Below are positions 20,051-29,657 of a DNA stretch of 64,000 bases, one piece after another. The translations under genes were made by a program, and so were the position numbers. The first letter of the stretch is position 1. Each line of letters starts with the position of its first letter. The notes below the pieces were generated by a model. It saw only the letters and a list, made by a program, of their open reading frames with translations. It ran no database searches and was not told the origin of the DNA. The DNA lies in NCBI RefSeq assembly GCF_000222605.1, contig NZ_AFWF01000003.1:36744-100743 (forward strand), in the 5' to 3' direction. This DNA comes from Vibrio ichthyoenteri ATCC 700023 (GTDB lineage: Bacteria > Pseudomonadota > Gammaproteobacteria > Enterobacterales > Vibrionaceae).

Positions 20051-21151
20051 ATGAAAAAATATCTTTTTTTGGCAGCCGCATCGCTGCTCGTTGGCTGTGC
20101 GCAGCCCACTGAACTGGCTCAACAATATCGAGATGGTGAGTTTAAAACCACGCTCAACCGTGTCGATAGCGTGCAATCAAACAGTAGCCGTGACTTTACC
20201 GAATTTCATAAGCAAGCCGAACAAGTGGTCGTCAAGTCGCCATCTATGGCTAAGATCTATCAGCCTCTCTATGAAAAACTCAACCAATGGGTTTTAGAAA
20301 GTGGCAACCCAAGTGATTTAGCCAACTTTGATATTCAAACCGCACAATTAGGCGGCGGCGATAAACAGGGTAATGTTCTATTCACGGGGTACTTCTCTCC
20401 GGTGATGGAATTACGCCATCAAGCCAACGAACAATTTAAATATCCTATCTATGCCAAACCAGCTTGTACGACAGATTGCCCAACTCGTGCGGAAATTAAC
20501 GCAGGCGCATTAGATGGCAAGGGTTTAGAGCTTGGCTACGCAGCGAACCGAATTGATCCTTTCATGATGGAAGTTCAAGGCAGTGGCTTTGTTCATTTTG
20601 AAGATGATGATTCACTAGAGTATTTCGCCTACGGCGGTAAAAACAATAAAGCTTACGTCAGCATCGGTCGTGTATTGATTGAGCGTGGTGAAGTGTCACG
20701 TGAAAAAATGTCGATGAAAGCGATTAAAGAGTGGGTGTTGGCCAATGACGAAGCCACCGTTCGTGAATTGCTAGAACAAAACCCATCTTATGTCTTCTTT
20801 AGTCCACGGGCAGACGCACCAGTGACGGGGTCAGCCGGCATTCCATTATTGCCGATGGCATCAGTGGCGGGTGATCGTTCTATTTTGCCTATGGGCACCC
20901 CATTGCTAGCGGAAGTGCCACTACTTAATGCCGATGGCACTTGGAGCGGAGCGCATCAATTACGCCTTCTTATCGTGTTAGATACTGGTGGTGCGGTAAA
21001 ACAAAACCATTTGGACCTTTACCATGGTATGGGGGATCGAGCGGGTAACGAAGCCGGCCACTACAAACATTTTGGTCGAGTTTGGAAGCTCGGTCTTGAA
21101 GGCTCTGCAACTCAAGCTCCTTGGGCTATGCCGCCAGAGAAACTAAACTAA
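20051..21151 (+). CDS. mltA: Membrane-bound lytic murein transglycosylase A
   Basis: 366 residues from ATG 20051; the longer frame from a TTG at 20009 would hide the lipoprotein signal. Signal MKKYLFLAAASLLVGC has the lipobox LVGC with Cys16, so it is an outer-membrane lipoprotein. MltA domain features: TGYFSPVMELRH, EVQGSGFVHFEDDD, and the C-terminal 3D domain with LLIVLDTGGAVKQNHLDLYHGMGDRAG holding the catalytic aspartate. It cleaves peptidoglycan glycan strands to 1,6-anhydromuropeptides. A terminator follows at 21198. Confidence 0.95.
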   Translation: MKKYLFLAAASLLVGCAQPTELAQQYRDGEFKTTLNRVDSVQSNSSRDFTEFHKQAEQVVVKSPSMAKIYQPLYEKLNQWVLESGNPSDLANFDIQTAQLGGGDKQGNVLFTGYFSPVMELRHQANEQFKYPIYAKPACTTDCPTRAEINAGALDGKGLELGYAANRIDPFMMEVQGSGFVHFEDDDSLEYFAYGGKNNKAYVSIGRVLIERGEVSREKMSMKAIKEWVLANDEATVRELLEQNPSYVFFSPRADAPVTGSAGIPLLPMASVAGDRSILPMGTPLLAEVPLLNADGTWSGAHQLRLLIVLDTGGAVKQNHLDLYHGMGDRAGNEAGHYKHFGRVWKLGLEGSATQAPWAMPPEKLN

Positions 21152-21197
21152 TCCATACCCCTTTGGCTTCAATTAGGCCGGGTATAGACATTTCAAT

Positions 21198-21230
21198 AAA
21201 GAGTGCGTATAAATCGCACTCTTTGTTTTT
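21198..21230 (+). terminator. Terminator after mltA
   Basis: AAAGAGTGCG/CGCACTCTTT stem with a 7-nt loop and a GTTTTT tail, just before tcdA. Confidence 0.85.
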
Positions 21231-21255
21231 GTAACCGATTTACAGGCTTTACGTT

Positions 21256-22065
21256 ATGCGTGAATTAGACACTCCAGCTTCAGATAATTACAACCAACGT
21301 TTTGGTGGTACTCGTCGTTTATATGGCAACAGCGAAGTGGAAATCCTCCGTGCTGCACATGTGTGTGTGATTGGTATCGGCGGTGTTGGTTCATGGGCTG
21401 TGGAAGCGCTGGCGCGTAGCGGTGTGGGTGAGTTGACGTTGATTGATATGGACGATGTGTGCGTCACCAATATCAACCGTCAAATCCATGCCATGAGCGG
21501 CACGGTAGGACAAAGCAAAATTGAAGTAATGGCTGAACGCGTTAAGTTGATCAACCCAGAGTGTAAGATCAACCTTATCGATGATTTTATTACTCCGGAT
21601 AATCAGCATGAGTACTTGAGTAAAGAGTACGATTACGTGTTGGATGCGATTGATAGTGTCAAAGCGAAAGCGTCACTATTGGCTTACTGCCGTAGCAATA
21701 AAATCAAGGTAATCACTACCGGTGGGGCGGGCGGTCAAACCGATCCGACACAAATCAAAATCGCCGATTTGACGAAGACTATCCAAGACCCATTGGCGAA
21801 GAAAATCAAAGATACCTTGCGTCGTCACCATAATTTCCCGAAAAATCCGCAGCGCAAATTCAACATTGACTGCGTATTTTCGACCGAACAGCTCAAATAC
21901 CCACAAGCGGATGGTTCAGTGTGCGCTGTCAAAGCCACAGCGGAAGGGCCAAAGCGTATGGACTGTGCCAGCGGTTTTGGCGCGGCGACCGTCGTGACTG
22001 CCACGTTTGGCTTTGTGGCAGTATCGCGCATTATCGAAAAACTGATCCAGAAACACACCAAGTAG
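21256..22065 (+). CDS. tcdA: tRNA threonylcarbamoyladenosine dehydratase TcdA (CsdL)
   Basis: 269 residues, E1/ThiF-like fold. The nucleotide-binding VCVIGIGGVGSWAVEALARSG is followed by LIDMDDVCVTNINRQ, then TTGGAGGQTDPTQI and a cysteine-containing C-terminal part (SGFGAATVVTATFG). TcdA uses ATP to cyclise t6A37 to ct6A in ANN-decoding tRNAs. csdE follows after 10 bp, the usual functional partner of the CsdA-CsdE sulfur relay. csdA itself is not adjacent here. Confidence 0.94.
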   Translation: MRELDTPASDNYNQRFGGTRRLYGNSEVEILRAAHVCVIGIGGVGSWAVEALARSGVGELTLIDMDDVCVTNINRQIHAMSGTVGQSKIEVMAERVKLINPECKINLIDDFITPDNQHEYLSKEYDYVLDAIDSVKAKASLLAYCRSNKIKVITTGGAGGQTDPTQIKIADLTKTIQDPLAKKIKDTLRRHHNFPKNPQRKFNIDCVFSTEQLKYPQADGSVCAVKATAEGPKRMDCASGFGAATVVTATFGFVAVSRIIEKLIQKHTK

Positions 22066-22075
22066 GAGAGAGATT

Positions 22076-22519
22076 ATGTCATCGTTTCCTTCATGCCTTT
22101 TTGGTCATACCGTCGCTTCTGACAATATTACGGCTGAGCAGATTGCTGAGGTAATGCAAAACTTCCGTGGTTGGGAAGATCGTTATCGTCAGGTGATTCA
22201 ATGGGGCAAAAAGCTTCCTGTGATGCCGGAAGAGCTAAAGTCGAGCCAAGTGATGGTCGCAGGCTGCGAAAGCCAAGTATGGCTGGTGAGCGAGCAAATT
22301 GATGGTGTGTGGCATTTCTGTGCCGATTCAGATGCCCGCATCGTACGTGGTCTGATCGCTCTAGTCTTAGCAGCGTATAACGGCAAAACCAGTGCACAAA
22401 TTCAAGCATTTGATATTGATGCCTACTTTGACCAACTCGGCCTTGTCGCTCATCTCAGTCCATCTCGCGGTAATGGTCTAAAAGCGATTGTTGAACAGAT
22501 AAAACAATTGGCTGCTTAA
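22076..22519 (+). CDS. csdE: Cysteine desulfurase sulfur acceptor CsdE
   Basis: 147 residues, SufE/CsdE family. The MVAGCESQVWLV motif contains the sulfur-accepting Cys64, and NFRGWEDRYRQVIQWGKKLP is the typical N-terminal helix region. CsdE takes persulfide sulfur from the desulfurase CsdA. In many gammaproteobacteria csdA, csdE and tcdA are clustered; here the next gene is rlmN and csdA is missing from the window, so CsdE must work with a desulfurase encoded elsewhere. Ribosome site AGGAGAGAG directly upstream. Confidence 0.93.
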   Translation: MSSFPSCLFGHTVASDNITAEQIAEVMQNFRGWEDRYRQVIQWGKKLPVMPEELKSSQVMVAGCESQVWLVSEQIDGVWHFCADSDARIVRGLIALVLAAYNGKTSAQIQAFDIDAYFDQLGLVAHLSPSRGNGLKAIVEQIKQLAA

Positions 22520-22595
22520 ATGCATTACCGCTAGAGTTGAGTAAAATTTAATCACTGCAATTTTAATGTCTTAGCAAAACAGCCGGTTGTCACAC

Positions 22596-22624
22596 TTGTT
22601 GTCATTAGCTAAAGACTGTAAAAT
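22596..22624 (+). promoter_or_regulatory. Candidate sigma-70 promoter of rlmN
   Basis: TTGTTG and TAAAAT with a 17-bp spacer, about 40 bp before the rlmN start. Prediction by eye only. Confidence 0.4.
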
Positions 22625-22663
22625 CCGCGCCCTTAATAATTGTTCCGTTGCTTGAGAGACACC

Positions 22664-23788
22664 ATGACCTCTGAAAAAATCAACCTGCTCGATTTCGATC
22701 GCCAAGGATTGTGTACATTCTTTGCTGAAGAATTAAATGAAAAAGCATTCCGCGCCGAACAGGTGATGAAGTGGATCTACCATTTTGGTGTTGATGATTT
22801 CGACAACATGAACAACATCAACAAAGTATTACGTGAGAAGCTAAAACAACGTTGCGAAATTAAAGCGCCAGTTGTATCAGAAGCTCAGCACTCGTCGGAT
22901 GGCACCATTAAGTGGGCTATGCGTGTGGGTGATCAAGACGTTGAAACGGTTTATATCCCAGAAGATGACCGCGCAACACTGTGTGTTTCTTCTCAAGTTG
23001 GTTGTGCGTTGGAATGTAAATTCTGTTCAACCGCTCAGCAAGGCTTTAACCGTAACCTGAAAGTGTCAGAAATCATTGGTCAGGTATGGCGTGCCGCACG
23101 TGAAATCGGTCTGCAAAAAGAGACAGGTCGTCGCCCTATTACTAACGTGGTAATGATGGGTATGGGCGAACCACTACTGAATATGAAAAACCTAATCCCA
23201 GCATTGGAAATCATGCTGGACGATCTTGGTTTTGGTCTGTCTAAGCGCCGTGTAACGGTATCAACATCTGGTGTGGTTTCAGGCCTAGACCAAATGACGG
23301 GTAAAATTGACGTTGCACTTGCAATCTCGCTGCATGCGCCAAACGACAAGTTGCGTAGCGAAATTATGCCAATCAACGATCGTTGGGATATTCAAGAGTT
23401 TCTTGCATCAGTGCGTCGTTACATCGCATCATCCAACGCAAACCGTGGTCGTGTAACGGTTGAATATGTATTGCTTGATCATATCAACGATGGCACTGAG
23501 CACGCACACGAATTGGCGCAGTTGATGAAAGACACGCCGTGTAAGATCAACCTGATTCCGTTTAACCCGTACCCAGGTTCTCCTTACAAAAAACCAAGCA
23601 ACTCTCGCATTGACCGTTTCCAAAAAACCTTGATGCAATATGAGCACACAGTGACGACGCGTAAAACACGCGGCGACGATATTGATGCGGCTTGTGGCCA
23701 GTTGGTGGGTGATGTGATTGACCGTACTAAGCGTACAGCAATGGCAAAAGCCGCTAAAGGCGAGAGCATCGACATCAAAGCGCTATAA
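22664..23788 (+). CDS. rlmN: Dual-specificity 23S rRNA/tRNA (adenine-C2) methyltransferase RlmN
   Basis: 374 residues from ATG 22664 (preceded by GAGAG). The radical-SAM cluster motif is [16 protein letters not shown] (CxxxCxxC). [12 protein letters not shown] and [12 protein letters not shown] follow, with a conserved Cys near the C-terminus (DIDAACGQL) that carries the methyl group. RlmN methylates A2503 of 23S rRNA and A37 of some tRNAs. Its upstream neighbour is csdE and downstream rodZ; a strong terminator at 23804 separates it from rodZ. Confidence 0.96.
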   Translation: MTSEKINLLDFDRQGLCTFFAEELNEKAFRAEQVMKWIYHFGVDDFDNMNNINKVLREKLKQRCEIKAPVVSEAQHSSDGTIKWAMRVGDQDVETVYIPEDDRATLCVSSQVGCALECKFCSTAQQGFNRNLKVSEIIGQVWRAAREIGLQKETGRRPITNVVMMGMGEPLLNMKNLIPALEIMLDDLGFGLSKRRVTVSTSGVVSGLDQMTGKIDVALAISLHAPNDKLRSEIMPINDRWDIQEFLASVRRYIASSNANRGRVTVEYVLLDHINDGTEHAHELAQLMKDTPCKINLIPFNPYPGSPYKKPSNSRIDRFQKTLMQYEHTVTTRKTRGDDIDAACGQLVGDVIDRTKRTAMAKAAKGESIDIKAL

Positions 23789-23803
23789 TTTAGCCAAATT
23801 TTG

Positions 23804-23833
23804 AAAAGCCAGAGCATTGCTCTGGCTTTTTTA
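23804..23833 (+). terminator. Terminator after rlmN
   Basis: AAAGCCAGAGC-ATT-GCTCTGGCTTT hairpin with a T6 tail. Confidence 0.9.
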
Positions 23834-24223
23834 TTGCTACCGATAACAAGAAAAATTGTTCGATAAGGGATATTTATCTAAGTTTGTTGTCTTTTTACCC
23901 ACTTAGAATGTCAGTTTTTAGAAAAACCTTGAGCTTGCTGTAATTTATCTATCTTAGTTGTGTTGTTTCGTGCCTGATATCTATTAGAATTAACAGTCAT
24001 ACTCATTATCGTATTTGTTTGTAAATTGATTTGCTAATTTACACAGAATGCGGTTTTGTACAGGAAGACGAGATTTACCGAAGCAGTGCCAGAACTATCT
24101 TGCAAACAAGATGCCTTATATCGGTATATGAATTAACGAATTAAATGACATTGGGTACAACCAACCACTAACGAAAAATAATAAAAATGGTTAGCCCACT
24201 GTAAAACTAGAGAATTGAATACT
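23834..24223. other. rlmN-rodZ intergenic region without a gene
   Basis: 390 bp, AT-rich, with no ORF longer than about 40 codons on either strand. In the Vibrio species I remember, a pilW/pilF gene sits between rlmN and rodZ. Here I see no clear TPR-protein remnant. It presumably holds the rodZ-ispG-hisS promoter. Confidence 0.45.
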
Positions 24224-25189
24224 ATGAACGCGGACCAACCAACCCCAGTTACAGAAGACAATGTAGATACTATCCGAGTAGAAGCGGGCACCATACTTAA
24301 GCAAAAACGTGAAGAGCTGGGTTTATCAAAGAAGCAGGTTGCAGATCGTCTTCGTTTGCGCCTTGCTCTGATAGAACAGATTGAAAGTAACCAGTTTGAA
24401 GCCGATCAAGTTGCGACTTTTACACGTGGTTATTTGCGTTCTTACGCCAAGATTGTTGGGATTGATGAAGCGATCGTGTTATCTGCGTTGGATGAGAGCT
24501 TAGGCACTCAGCCACAAGAGCAAACGATGAAGAGCTTCTCGCGTAAAACCAATCGTGAAAAACACGATAGCCGTATCATGGCGCTTACTTGGGGGATCGT
24601 CGCGATTATCGTCGCGATTTCATCGGTTTGGTGGTGGCAGAATCAGCAAAAAGATATGGTTGATATTGTGGCCGAAGAAGAGGCTGCATTGGTTTCTCCC
24701 GCTCCAGAGGTCAGTTTAGAATCTGTAGCAGAAGCTGAAAATGCGCTAACCACAGAAGAACAAGCTCCACAAGTCGATGAGCTGCAACCTTTAGAGCCAG
24801 CCGCAGAAACGCAAACGTTGCAAGAGGGCGATGCAGATGCGCAATCAGCAACACAGAGTGCTGATGCTGCGGTAGCGGAAACAACAGCAACGGATGCTTC
24901 AGTCGACGTTGTCAGCAATGAAGAACCAACCCCTAGCGCTGATATTGTCAGCGCTAATCATATGGAAATGAGCTTTAGCGATGATTGCTGGGTTCAAGTG
25001 AAGGATGCCGCTGGTAAAACGCTTACGACGGGCATTAAAAAAGCCGGACAAACTCTACAAGTTGAAGGCAAAACACCTTATAAAGTTATTTTAGGTGCGC
25101 CTGAAAACGTTTCTATCACATTAGCGAGTGAACCTGTCGACCTTTCTGGGTATACTGCAGGCAAAGTAGCAAGATTCACCTTACCTTAG
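24224..25189 (+). CDS. rodZ: Cytoskeletal protein RodZ
   Basis: 321 residues from ATG 24224 (a TTG three codons earlier is less likely). The N-terminal Cro/CI-type HTH domain (about 18-85, [23 protein letters not shown]) contacts MreB. A basic juxtamembrane stretch precedes one TM helix (about 122-142, [19 protein letters not shown]). An acidic, Ala/Thr/Glu-rich periplasmic linker follows, then a C-terminal DUF4115 domain ([18 protein letters not shown]). It anchors MreB to the membrane to maintain rod shape. ispG starts 8 bp downstream, so the two are co-transcribed. Confidence 0.94.
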   Translation: MNADQPTPVTEDNVDTIRVEAGTILKQKREELGLSKKQVADRLRLRLALIEQIESNQFEADQVATFTRGYLRSYAKIVGIDEAIVLSALDESLGTQPQEQTMKSFSRKTNREKHDSRIMALTWGIVAIIVAISSVWWWQNQQKDMVDIVAEEEAALVSPAPEVSLESVAEAENALTTEEQAPQVDELQPLEPAAETQTLQEGDADAQSATQSADAAVAETTATDASVDVVSNEEPTPSADIVSANHMEMSFSDDCWVQVKDAAGKTLTTGIKKAGQTLQVEGKTPYKVILGAPENVSITLASEPVDLSGYTAGKVARFTLP

Positions 25190-25197
25190 ATACGATT

Positions 25198-26316
25198 ATG
25201 CAATACGAATCCCCTATCAAACGTCGCCCATCGACTCGAATTTACGTGGGCGATGTGCCTATTGGTGACGGCGCACCGATTGCTGTGCAATCAATGACGA
25301 ACACCAGAACGACAGACGTGGAAGCGACTGTTGCACAAATTCGAGCGTTGGAAAATGTCGGTGCGGATATCGTACGCGTTTCAGTGCCGACCATGGATGC
25401 TGCAGAAGCATTCAAATTGATCAAACAACAAGTGAATGTGCCGCTCGTGGCAGATATTCATTTCGATTACCGCATCGCACTTAAAGTGGCGGAATACGGT
25501 GTTGATTGTTTGCGCATCAACCCAGGTAATATCGGCAACGAAGAGCGTATTCGCGCGGTTGTTGATTGCGCCCGTGATAAAAACATCCCAATTCGCATCG
25601 GTGTTAACGGTGGTTCTCTGGAAAAAGAAATCCAGATGAAATATGGCGAGCCAACCCCACAAGCACTGGTTGAATCGGCGATGCGCCATGTTGATATTCT
25701 TGACCGTCTCAACTTTGATCAGTTCAAAGTCAGCGTGAAAGCATCTGATGTATTCCTTGCGGTGGATTCATACCGCTTGTTAGCACAGCAGATTGATCAA
25801 CCACTGCACCTTGGTATTACCGAAGCAGGTGGTGCTCGTGCCGGGGCTGTAAAATCGTCGGTTGGCCTTGGCATGCTGTTGGCAGAAGGCATTGGTGATA
25901 CGTTACGTATTTCTTTGGCGGCGAATCCGGTTGAAGAAATCAAAGTGGGTTTCGATATTTTGAAATCACTGCGCATTCGCTCACGTGGTATCAACTTCAT
26001 CGCTTGCCCAAGCTGTTCACGTCAAGAGTTTGATGTGATTAGTACAGTAAACGCGCTTGAAGAGCGCTTAGAAGACATTATTACGCCAATGGACGTATCG
26101 ATCATTGGTTGTGTGGTAAATGGTCCGGGTGAAGCTGAAGTTTCACATCTTGGTCTAGCAGGTAGCAGTAATAAAAGCGCCTTCTACGAAGATGGCAAAC
26201 GTCAAAAAGAGCGTCTTGATAACCAAGACCTTATTACGACTTTGGAAGCGAAAATTCGCGCCAAGGCTGCGCTTATGGACGAAAGCAACCGCATCAACAT
26301 TAAAGTACAAGATTAA
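25198..26316 (+). CDS. ispG: 4-hydroxy-3-methylbut-2-enyl diphosphate synthase IspG (GcpE)
   Basis: 372 residues, matching E. coli IspG in length. TIM-barrel part begins [20 protein letters not shown]. The C-terminal iron-sulfur domain has [11 protein letters not shown] and [10 protein letters not shown], which supply three cysteine ligands of the [4Fe-4S] cluster. It converts MEcPP to HMBPP in the non-mevalonate isoprenoid pathway. It is packed between rodZ and hisS in an operon order shared with E. coli. Confidence 0.97.
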   Translation: MQYESPIKRRPSTRIYVGDVPIGDGAPIAVQSMTNTRTTDVEATVAQIRALENVGADIVRVSVPTMDAAEAFKLIKQQVNVPLVADIHFDYRIALKVAEYGVDCLRINPGNIGNEERIRAVVDCARDKNIPIRIGVNGGSLEKEIQMKYGEPTPQALVESAMRHVDILDRLNFDQFKVSVKASDVFLAVDSYRLLAQQIDQPLHLGITEAGGARAGAVKSSVGLGMLLAEGIGDTLRISLAANPVEEIKVGFDILKSLRIRSRGINFIACPSCSRQEFDVISTVNALEERLEDIITPMDVSIIGCVVNGPGEAEVSHLGLAGSSNKSAFYEDGKRQKERLDNQDLITTLEAKIRAKAALMDESNRINIKVQD

Positions 26317-26351
26317 ATCTCAACGAAGTAATACAAATTACGGTAATTATT

Positions 26352-27620
26352 GTGGCAAAAACTATTCAAGCAATCCGAGGCATGAACGACTGCCTTCCAA
26401 CTCAATCACCACTGTGGCAAAAACTTGAAAACACAGTGAAAAACGTAGTTAGCGCATACGGTTATAACGAAGTGCGCATGCCAATCGTTGAAGAAACAAA
26501 CCTATTCAGCCGCGCAGTTGGTGAAGAGACAGACGTCGTTTCAAAAGAAATGTACACCTTTGATGATCGTAACGGCGATAGCCTAACACTTCGCCCTGAA
26601 GGTACTGCGGGTTGTGTACGTGCATGTATTCAAAACAGCCTGATCAACCGTGACGAACAGCGTCTGTGGTACATGGGCCCTATGTTCCGCCATGAGCGTC
26701 CGCAGAAAGGCCGTTACCGTCAATTCCACCAGTGTGGTGTTGAGGTGTTTGGTCTAAATGGTCCAGATGTTGATGCTGAGCTGATTATGATGACAGCACG
26801 TCTATGGCGTGAGCTGGGTATCAATGAACATGTTCGTCTTGAGCTTAACTCTATCGGCTCTCAAGAAGATCGCGCAGAGTACCGTACTGCATTGGTTGCA
26901 TTCCTTGAACAGCACATCGATGTGCTAGACGAAGATTGTAAGCGTCGTATGCACACTAACCCATTGCGTGTTCTGGATACGAAGAATCCTGACGTTCAGG
27001 CAATTCTAGGTGATGCTCCTCGTCTTTCTGAGTATTTAGGCGAAGAATCTAAGCAACATTTTGCTGGTCTATGTGAACTTCTTGATGCTGCGGGTATCGA
27101 ATATAAAGTTAACGAACGTTTAGTTCGTGGCCTTGATTACTACAACCGTACTGTCTTTGAATGGATCACTGAAAGCCTTGGTTCTCAAGGAACAGTTTGT
27201 GGTGGTGGTCGCTATGACGGTCTAGTTGAACAACTAGGCAGTAAGCCAACACCAGCCGTCGGTTTTGCTATGGGTCTAGAGCGTCTGGTATTGATGCTTG
27301 AAACACTAGAGCTGACTGATGTACGTCGCAGTGTTGACGTTTACATGGTGACAGCTGGCGAAGGTACTATGATGGCGGGCATGAAGCTGTCTGAACAGCT
27401 ACGCGAACAAGTACCAGGCCTGCGTGTAATGAACCACTTTGGTGGTGGCAACTTTAAGAAGCAGTTCAAACGTGCAGATAAAGTTGGTGCGGTTGTTGCT
27501 CTTGTGTTGGGTGAAAACGAAGTGGCAGACAACAGCGTTGTATTGAAAGACTTGGTTGGCGGTACGCAAGAAACTTACAGCCAAGCTGACGTTATCGCGA
27601 AATTAGCTGAATTTATCTAA
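26352..27620 (+). CDS. hisS: Histidyl-tRNA synthetase
   Basis: 422 residues, class II synthetase. The start is GTG at 26352 ([16 protein letters not shown]). Motif 2 region [16 protein letters not shown], histidine-specific segments [15 protein letters not shown] and [13 protein letters not shown], motif 3 GFAMGLERL, and a C-terminal anticodon-binding domain from about residue 325. It charges tRNA-His. It is followed by a hairpin at 27637-27664 and then yfgM. Confidence 0.97.
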   Translation: MAKTIQAIRGMNDCLPTQSPLWQKLENTVKNVVSAYGYNEVRMPIVEETNLFSRAVGEETDVVSKEMYTFDDRNGDSLTLRPEGTAGCVRACIQNSLINRDEQRLWYMGPMFRHERPQKGRYRQFHQCGVEVFGLNGPDVDAELIMMTARLWRELGINEHVRLELNSIGSQEDRAEYRTALVAFLEQHIDVLDEDCKRRMHTNPLRVLDTKNPDVQAILGDAPRLSEYLGEESKQHFAGLCELLDAAGIEYKVNERLVRGLDYYNRTVFEWITESLGSQGTVCGGGRYDGLVEQLGSKPTPAVGFAMGLERLVLMLETLELTDVRRSVDVYMVTAGEGTMMAGMKLSEQLREQVPGLRVMNHFGGGNFKKQFKRADKVGAVVALVLGENEVADNSVVLKDLVGGTQETYSQADVIAKLAEFI

Positions 27621-27636
27621 TCGAATTTAAATTTTG

Positions 27637-27664
27637 AAAGTGGCGATCTGACTCGCCACTTTTC
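27637..27664 (+). terminator. Hairpin between hisS and yfgM
   Basis: AGTGGCGA/TCGCCACT stem with a short T4 tail. It may only partly terminate, since yfgM and bamB follow in the conserved operon. Confidence 0.65.
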
Positions 27665-27684
27665 TGATGTTAAGAGGACAGGAA

Positions 27685-28299
27685 GTGGAACTCTACGATA
27701 CCGAAGAACAACAAGTTGAAGCGATCAAAGATTGGTGGAAAGAGAACGGTAAAGCCGTGATCTTTGGTGCAGTTATTGGCCTAGGTGGTTTATTTGGCTG
27801 GCGCTTTTACCAAGATACAACACTAGAGGCTCAAGAAGCGGCTTCTGCAAGTTATACCAAAGCGATGGAAAGTTTAGCGGCTACGGGCGCTCAAGCTGAA
27901 ACGCAAGTGCAATCGTTCATTGAAGCGAACGGTGAATCTGAATACAGCATTTTGGCAGCACTTCAGTTGGCAAAAGTACAAGTGGAAGCAAACCAATTGG
28001 ATGAGGCAATAACTCAACTCCAATGGGCAAAAGACGCAACTCAAGATCAAGCGCTATTAGCGGTTATCAATTTCCGTCTTGCTCGCCTACAAGCAGAGCA
28101 AGGTGACTTTGATAGCGCAATTGCACAGCTAGCAAATATTACCGATGCTGGTTGGACAGGTCGTGTTGAAGAACTGAAAGGCGATATCTTACTGCGTAAA
28201 GGCGATGCAGAAGGTGCTTATGCCGCATACACCGAGGCACAACAAGCGGGTGATGCAACAGAAGTACTGAAAATGAAATTGGATGATCTCGCCAAGTAA
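27685..28299 (+). CDS. yfgM: YfgM family ancillary SecYEG translocon subunit
   Basis: 204 residues from GTG 27685. An ATG at 27667 is also in frame, but VELYDTEEQQVEAIKDWW aligns with the E. coli YfgM start, and AGAGGACAGGAA lies upstream as ribosome site. One N-terminal TM helix (about 22-42, AVIFGAVIGLGGLFGWRFY), then a TPR-like periplasmic domain (AQLQ/AKVQ repeats, DFDSAIAQLANITDAGW). YfgM works with PpiD at the Sec translocon on envelope protein folding. bamB begins 11 bp after its stop. Confidence 0.92.
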   Translation: MELYDTEEQQVEAIKDWWKENGKAVIFGAVIGLGGLFGWRFYQDTTLEAQEAASASYTKAMESLAATGAQAETQVQSFIEANGESEYSILAALQLAKVQVEANQLDEAITQLQWAKDATQDQALLAVINFRLARLQAEQGDFDSAIAQLANITDAGWTGRVEELKGDILLRKGDAEGAYAAYTEAQQAGDATEVLKMKLDDLAK

Positions 28300-28310
28300 G
28301 GGCTTTTTGG

Positions 28311-29471
28311 ATGAAGAAAATGCTGAACAAGGCATTAACTGCTGTTGCCATCGTAGGTGTACTAGCGGGTTGTGCGAGCGAAGAAGACACCATCATCATG
28401 GCACCAGTGCCTCAAGTTGATAGTGAGTTTACGCCAACCTCAGTGTGGAGCGCGTCGGTAGGAGATGGTGTCGATCGATACTTCTCAAAACTGTCGCCTG
28501 AATTTGCTTATGGCAAAGTGTTTGTCGCAAGTCGTGATGGTGTGGTGAAAGCCCTCAATCCGGAAAGTGGCGAAACATTATGGCAAGTCGAGCTAGAAGA
28601 AGATGTGCCAGCACGTCTTTCAGGTGGCATTACGGCTGCTTACGACAAACTGTTTATTGGCAGTGAAAATGGCGAAGTGATTGCACTAAACCAAGAAACT
28701 GGCGAGCTTATTTGGCGCGTTGGTGTTCAAGGTGAAGTGTTGGCAGCGCCGGCGACTGATGAAAACCTCGTTCTTGTTCATACCAGCGAAGGTTTCTTGC
28801 TGGCGTTGAATCAAGTTACCGGCGAGCAAAAGTGGGCGATTGGTACCGAAGTACCTAACCTAACGCTACGTGGTAATAGTGCTCCAGTTACTGTTTCTGG
28901 CGGTGTATTCTGGGGGACGGCAAATGGTCGTCTAGCCGCTGCGATTGTTCAGCGTGGTCAATTGATTTGGCAACAACCAATTGGTACACCAAAAGGCGCA
29001 ACAGAAATCGACCGTATCGTTGATGTTGACGCGTCTCCAGTGATTCTGGGTGGTGTGCTTTACATTGTGGGTTACAACGGTCAATTGACGGCAATTGATT
29101 TGCGTTCAGGTCAACCGGCTTGGAAACGCAGTTACTCATCAGCCACTGATTTGGCCAATGATGGTAGCCGTTTATTTGTCGTGACAGACAAAGATCATAT
29201 CGTTGCTGTTGATGCACGTAGCGGTACGGAGCTATGGAGCAATAAGCAGTTAGAACACCGCTTAGTGACGGCTCCAGAGATTATTGATAACTACCTAGTT
29301 GTCGGTGACAGTGAAGGCTACCTTTACTGGATTGACCGTTCAACAGGTGAGTTTGTTGCACAACAAGAAGTGGACAGCAGCGGTTTCGCGGTGCCACCGG
29401 TGCAATTGGATGATGGTTACGTAATTATCACTCGCGATGGCGATGTAAAGAAACTAACGATCAGTCAATAA
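28311..29471 (+). CDS. bamB: Outer membrane assembly lipoprotein BamB
   Basis: 386 residues. Lipoprotein signal with lipobox VLAGC (Cys about 21), then a beta-propeller of repeated PQQ-like blades (VKALNPESGETLWQVEL, VIALNQETGELIWRVGV, LLALNQVTGEQKWAIG and others). BamB binds BamA in the outer-membrane BAM complex. It is the last gene of the yfgM-bamB unit; a terminator lies at 29493. Confidence 0.95.
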   Translation: MKKMLNKALTAVAIVGVLAGCASEEDTIIMAPVPQVDSEFTPTSVWSASVGDGVDRYFSKLSPEFAYGKVFVASRDGVVKALNPESGETLWQVELEEDVPARLSGGITAAYDKLFIGSENGEVIALNQETGELIWRVGVQGEVLAAPATDENLVLVHTSEGFLLALNQVTGEQKWAIGTEVPNLTLRGNSAPVTVSGGVFWGTANGRLAAAIVQRGQLIWQQPIGTPKGATEIDRIVDVDASPVILGGVLYIVGYNGQLTAIDLRSGQPAWKRSYSSATDLANDGSRLFVVTDKDHIVAVDARSGTELWSNKQLEHRLVTAPEIIDNYLVVGDSEGYLYWIDRSTGEFVAQQEVDSSGFAVPPVQLDDGYVIITRDGDVKKLTISQ

Positions 29472-29492
29472 TTTCGTGATATAATTCACATT

Positions 29493-29527
29493 CGGCTCCT
29501 TTCTGGTGACAGATAGGGGCCGTTTTG
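29493..29527 (+). terminator. Terminator after bamB
   Basis: CGGCTCC (29493-29499) pairs with GGGGCCG (29516-29522), including one G-T pair, with a TTTTG tail. Confidence 0.65.
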
Positions 29528-29657
29528 TTCATATAAAACAAGTGTTTAATCCTGAAATTGTGGTTATAGGTAACTATTTGGTGATGAGCTTGGCAATAAG
29601 CAAAATTGTCAGTCGTTACCTATAACTACATAAGAAAAGAATATTGTAGAGGTTGTT

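Noticed and set aside
23834-24223. Remnant of pilW upstream of rodZ
   Set aside because: Short frames near 24050-24150 look protein-like in two registers at once, with no TPR signature; not enough to call a pseudogene.
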